Assembly (NCBI GenBank): GCA_964401845.1
Contig: CAYOAD010000037.1
Location: forward strand, 1-23,586
Length of the DNA stretch: 23,586 bases
Direction of reading: 5' to 3'
Source: CAYFKJ01 sp964401845
GTDB taxonomy: Bacteria; Pseudomonadota; Alphaproteobacteria; UBA2966
The notes beneath the pieces are model-generated. The model made no database searches. It saw only the letters and a program-made list of their open reading frames with translations, and was not told the DNA's origin. Numbering within the stretch: position 1 is the first letter of the stretch; the number at the start of each line of letters is the position of its first letter. Both the position numbers and the translations under genes were made by a program. Shown piece by piece: positions 22,814 through 23,586 of this stretch.

Positions 22814-23586
22814 ATGCTCAGGAAAAAATCCAGCGGGGTGGCGATTGGCCCCCGTTTGGCGAAGACCCTGACCAGCGTCGCCGGCGAAACCGTCGACCGG
22901 CGGACATTCTTGAAACGCTCCGGCCTGGCGGCCAGCGGCATCGCAGCCGCGGGCGCGCTTAGTCTCGGCACGGTCAAGAAGGCCGACGCCCAGGCGGCGG
23001 CGGGCAAGGCCCAGATCAAGATGGTCACGTCTGTTTGTACGCACTGCTCGGTCGGCTGCGCCATCGACGCCGAAGTTCAGGGCGGCGTATGGGTCGGTCA
23101 GGAACCAAACTTCGACAGCCCCTTCAACCTCGGCGGCCATTGCGCCAAGGGCGCATCGGTGCGCGAGCATGCGCACGGCGAACGCCGGGCGCGTTATCCG
23201 ATGAAGCTGGAAGGCGGCAAATGGAAACGGGTCTCCTGGGACCAGGCGGTCAACGACATCGGCGACAAGATGTTGGAGATCCGCAAGGCGTCGGGACCGG
23301 ATAGCGTCTACTGGCTCGGTTCGGCCAAGTTCAGCAACGAACAGTCTTACCTGTTCCGCAAGTTCGCGGCCTTCTGGGGCTCGAACAACGTCGATCACCA
23401 GGCCCGCATCTGCCATTCGACCACGGTCGCCGGCGTTGCCAACACCTGGGGCTACGGCGCCATGACGAATTCGTTCAACGACATCCAGAATTCGCGGGCG
23501 ATCTTCATGATCGGCTCCAACGCGGCGGAAGCGCACCCCGTTGCCATGCTCCATCTGATGAAGGCCAAGGAGCAGAACAACGCGCC
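22814..23586 (+). CDS. fdhA: Formate dehydrogenase alpha subunit, Tat-exported, cysteine form (partial, C-terminus outside window)
   Basis: The first 257 residues of the large molybdopterin subunit that oxidises formate to CO2 in the periplasm. The Tat motif is DRRTFLKRSGLAASG (residues 28-42), with cleavage expected after about 60. The [4Fe-4S] site follows the family pattern: C75, C78, C82 and C110. The metal-ligand position is Cys200 (codon TGC at 23411-23413) in DHQARICHSTTVAG, next to His201; the E. coli FdnG/FdoG equivalent is selenocysteine. GAMTNSFNDI and GSNAAEAHPV are typical of FDH-N/O-like enzymes. AGGGAGAG precedes ATG 22814. Beta and gamma subunit genes are expected beyond the window. 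Whether molybdenum or tungsten is used cannot be read here. Confidence 0.95.
   Translation, partial: MLRKKSSGVAIGPRLAKTLTSVAGETVDRRTFLKRSGLAASGIAAAGALSLGTVKKADAQAAAGKAQIKMVTSVCTHCSVGCAIDAEVQGGVWVGQEPNFDSPFNLGGHCAKGASVREHAHGERRARYPMKLEGGKWKRVSWDQAVNDIGDKMLEIRKASGPDSVYWLGSAKFSNEQSYLFRKFAAFWGSNNVDHQARICHSTTVAGVANTWGYGAMTNSFNDIQNSRAIFMIGSNAAEAHPVAMLHLMKAKEQNNA

Noticed and set aside
23411..23413. Selenocysteine in the formate dehydrogenase
   Set aside because: The codon at the ligand position is TGC (Cys), not TGA, so no SECIS element is needed here.
1..23586. tRNA genes, CRISPR arrays, insertion sequences
   Set aside because: Scanned by eye for tRNA T-loop patterns, regularly spaced repeats, transposase motifs and terminal inverted repeats; none found. 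A tool search could still reveal weak cases.

Overview
The window is GC-rich, gene-dense bacterial DNA. Its gene content (heterotetrameric sarcosine oxidase, a DUF3305/DUF3306/TorD/formate_TAT formate dehydrogenase locus, polyferredoxin) points to an alphaproteobacterium, probably Rhodospirillales-like. This is inferred from gene families, not from a marker gene. No tRNA, rRNA, CRISPR array, insertion sequence or long repeat was seen, and no gene-free gap exceeds about 240 bases.

Layout: (1) 1-1272, minus strand: two periplasmic substrate-binding proteins, one LivK-like and cut by the window edge, one SBP_bac_3. (2) 1449-6486, plus strand: sarcosine oxidase operon soxB-soxD-soxA-soxG; soxA is interrupted by one in-frame TAG at 4341-4343. 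(3) 6490-12371, minus strand: a six-gene surface-sugar operon, in transcription order methyltransferase, NeuB-like synthase, NeuC-like 2-epimerase, D-2-hydroxyacid dehydrogenase, NeuA-like cytidylyltransferase and UDP-sulfoquinovose-synthase-like SDR. (4) 12542-15445, plus strand: two tandem, diverged paralogues of an unrecognised GT-B-like family, behind a good sigma-70-type promoter. (5) 15545-17062, plus strand: selD and a MarR regulator. (6) 17065-20395, minus strand: a 677-residue polyferredoxin overlapping a secreted WD40-propeller/cytochrome c fusion. (7) 20558-23586, plus strand: DUF3305, DUF3306, TorD-like chaperone, a small Tat-signal protein and the start of a Tat-exported molybdenum/tungsten formate dehydrogenase alpha subunit with cysteine, not selenocysteine, at the metal-ligand position.

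How it fits together: sarcosine oxidase releases a one-carbon unit as methylene-tetrahydrofolate or formaldehyde, and formate dehydrogenase oxidises the final C1 intermediate, so regions 2 and 7 suit methylated-amine catabolism. Regions 3 and 4 look like a machine that makes and attaches a nonulosonate-type and possibly sulfonated sugar. The least conventional parts are the combination of genes in region 3, the paralogue pair in region 4, the WD40-cytochrome/polyferredoxin pair in region 6, and the amber codon in otherwise intact soxA.
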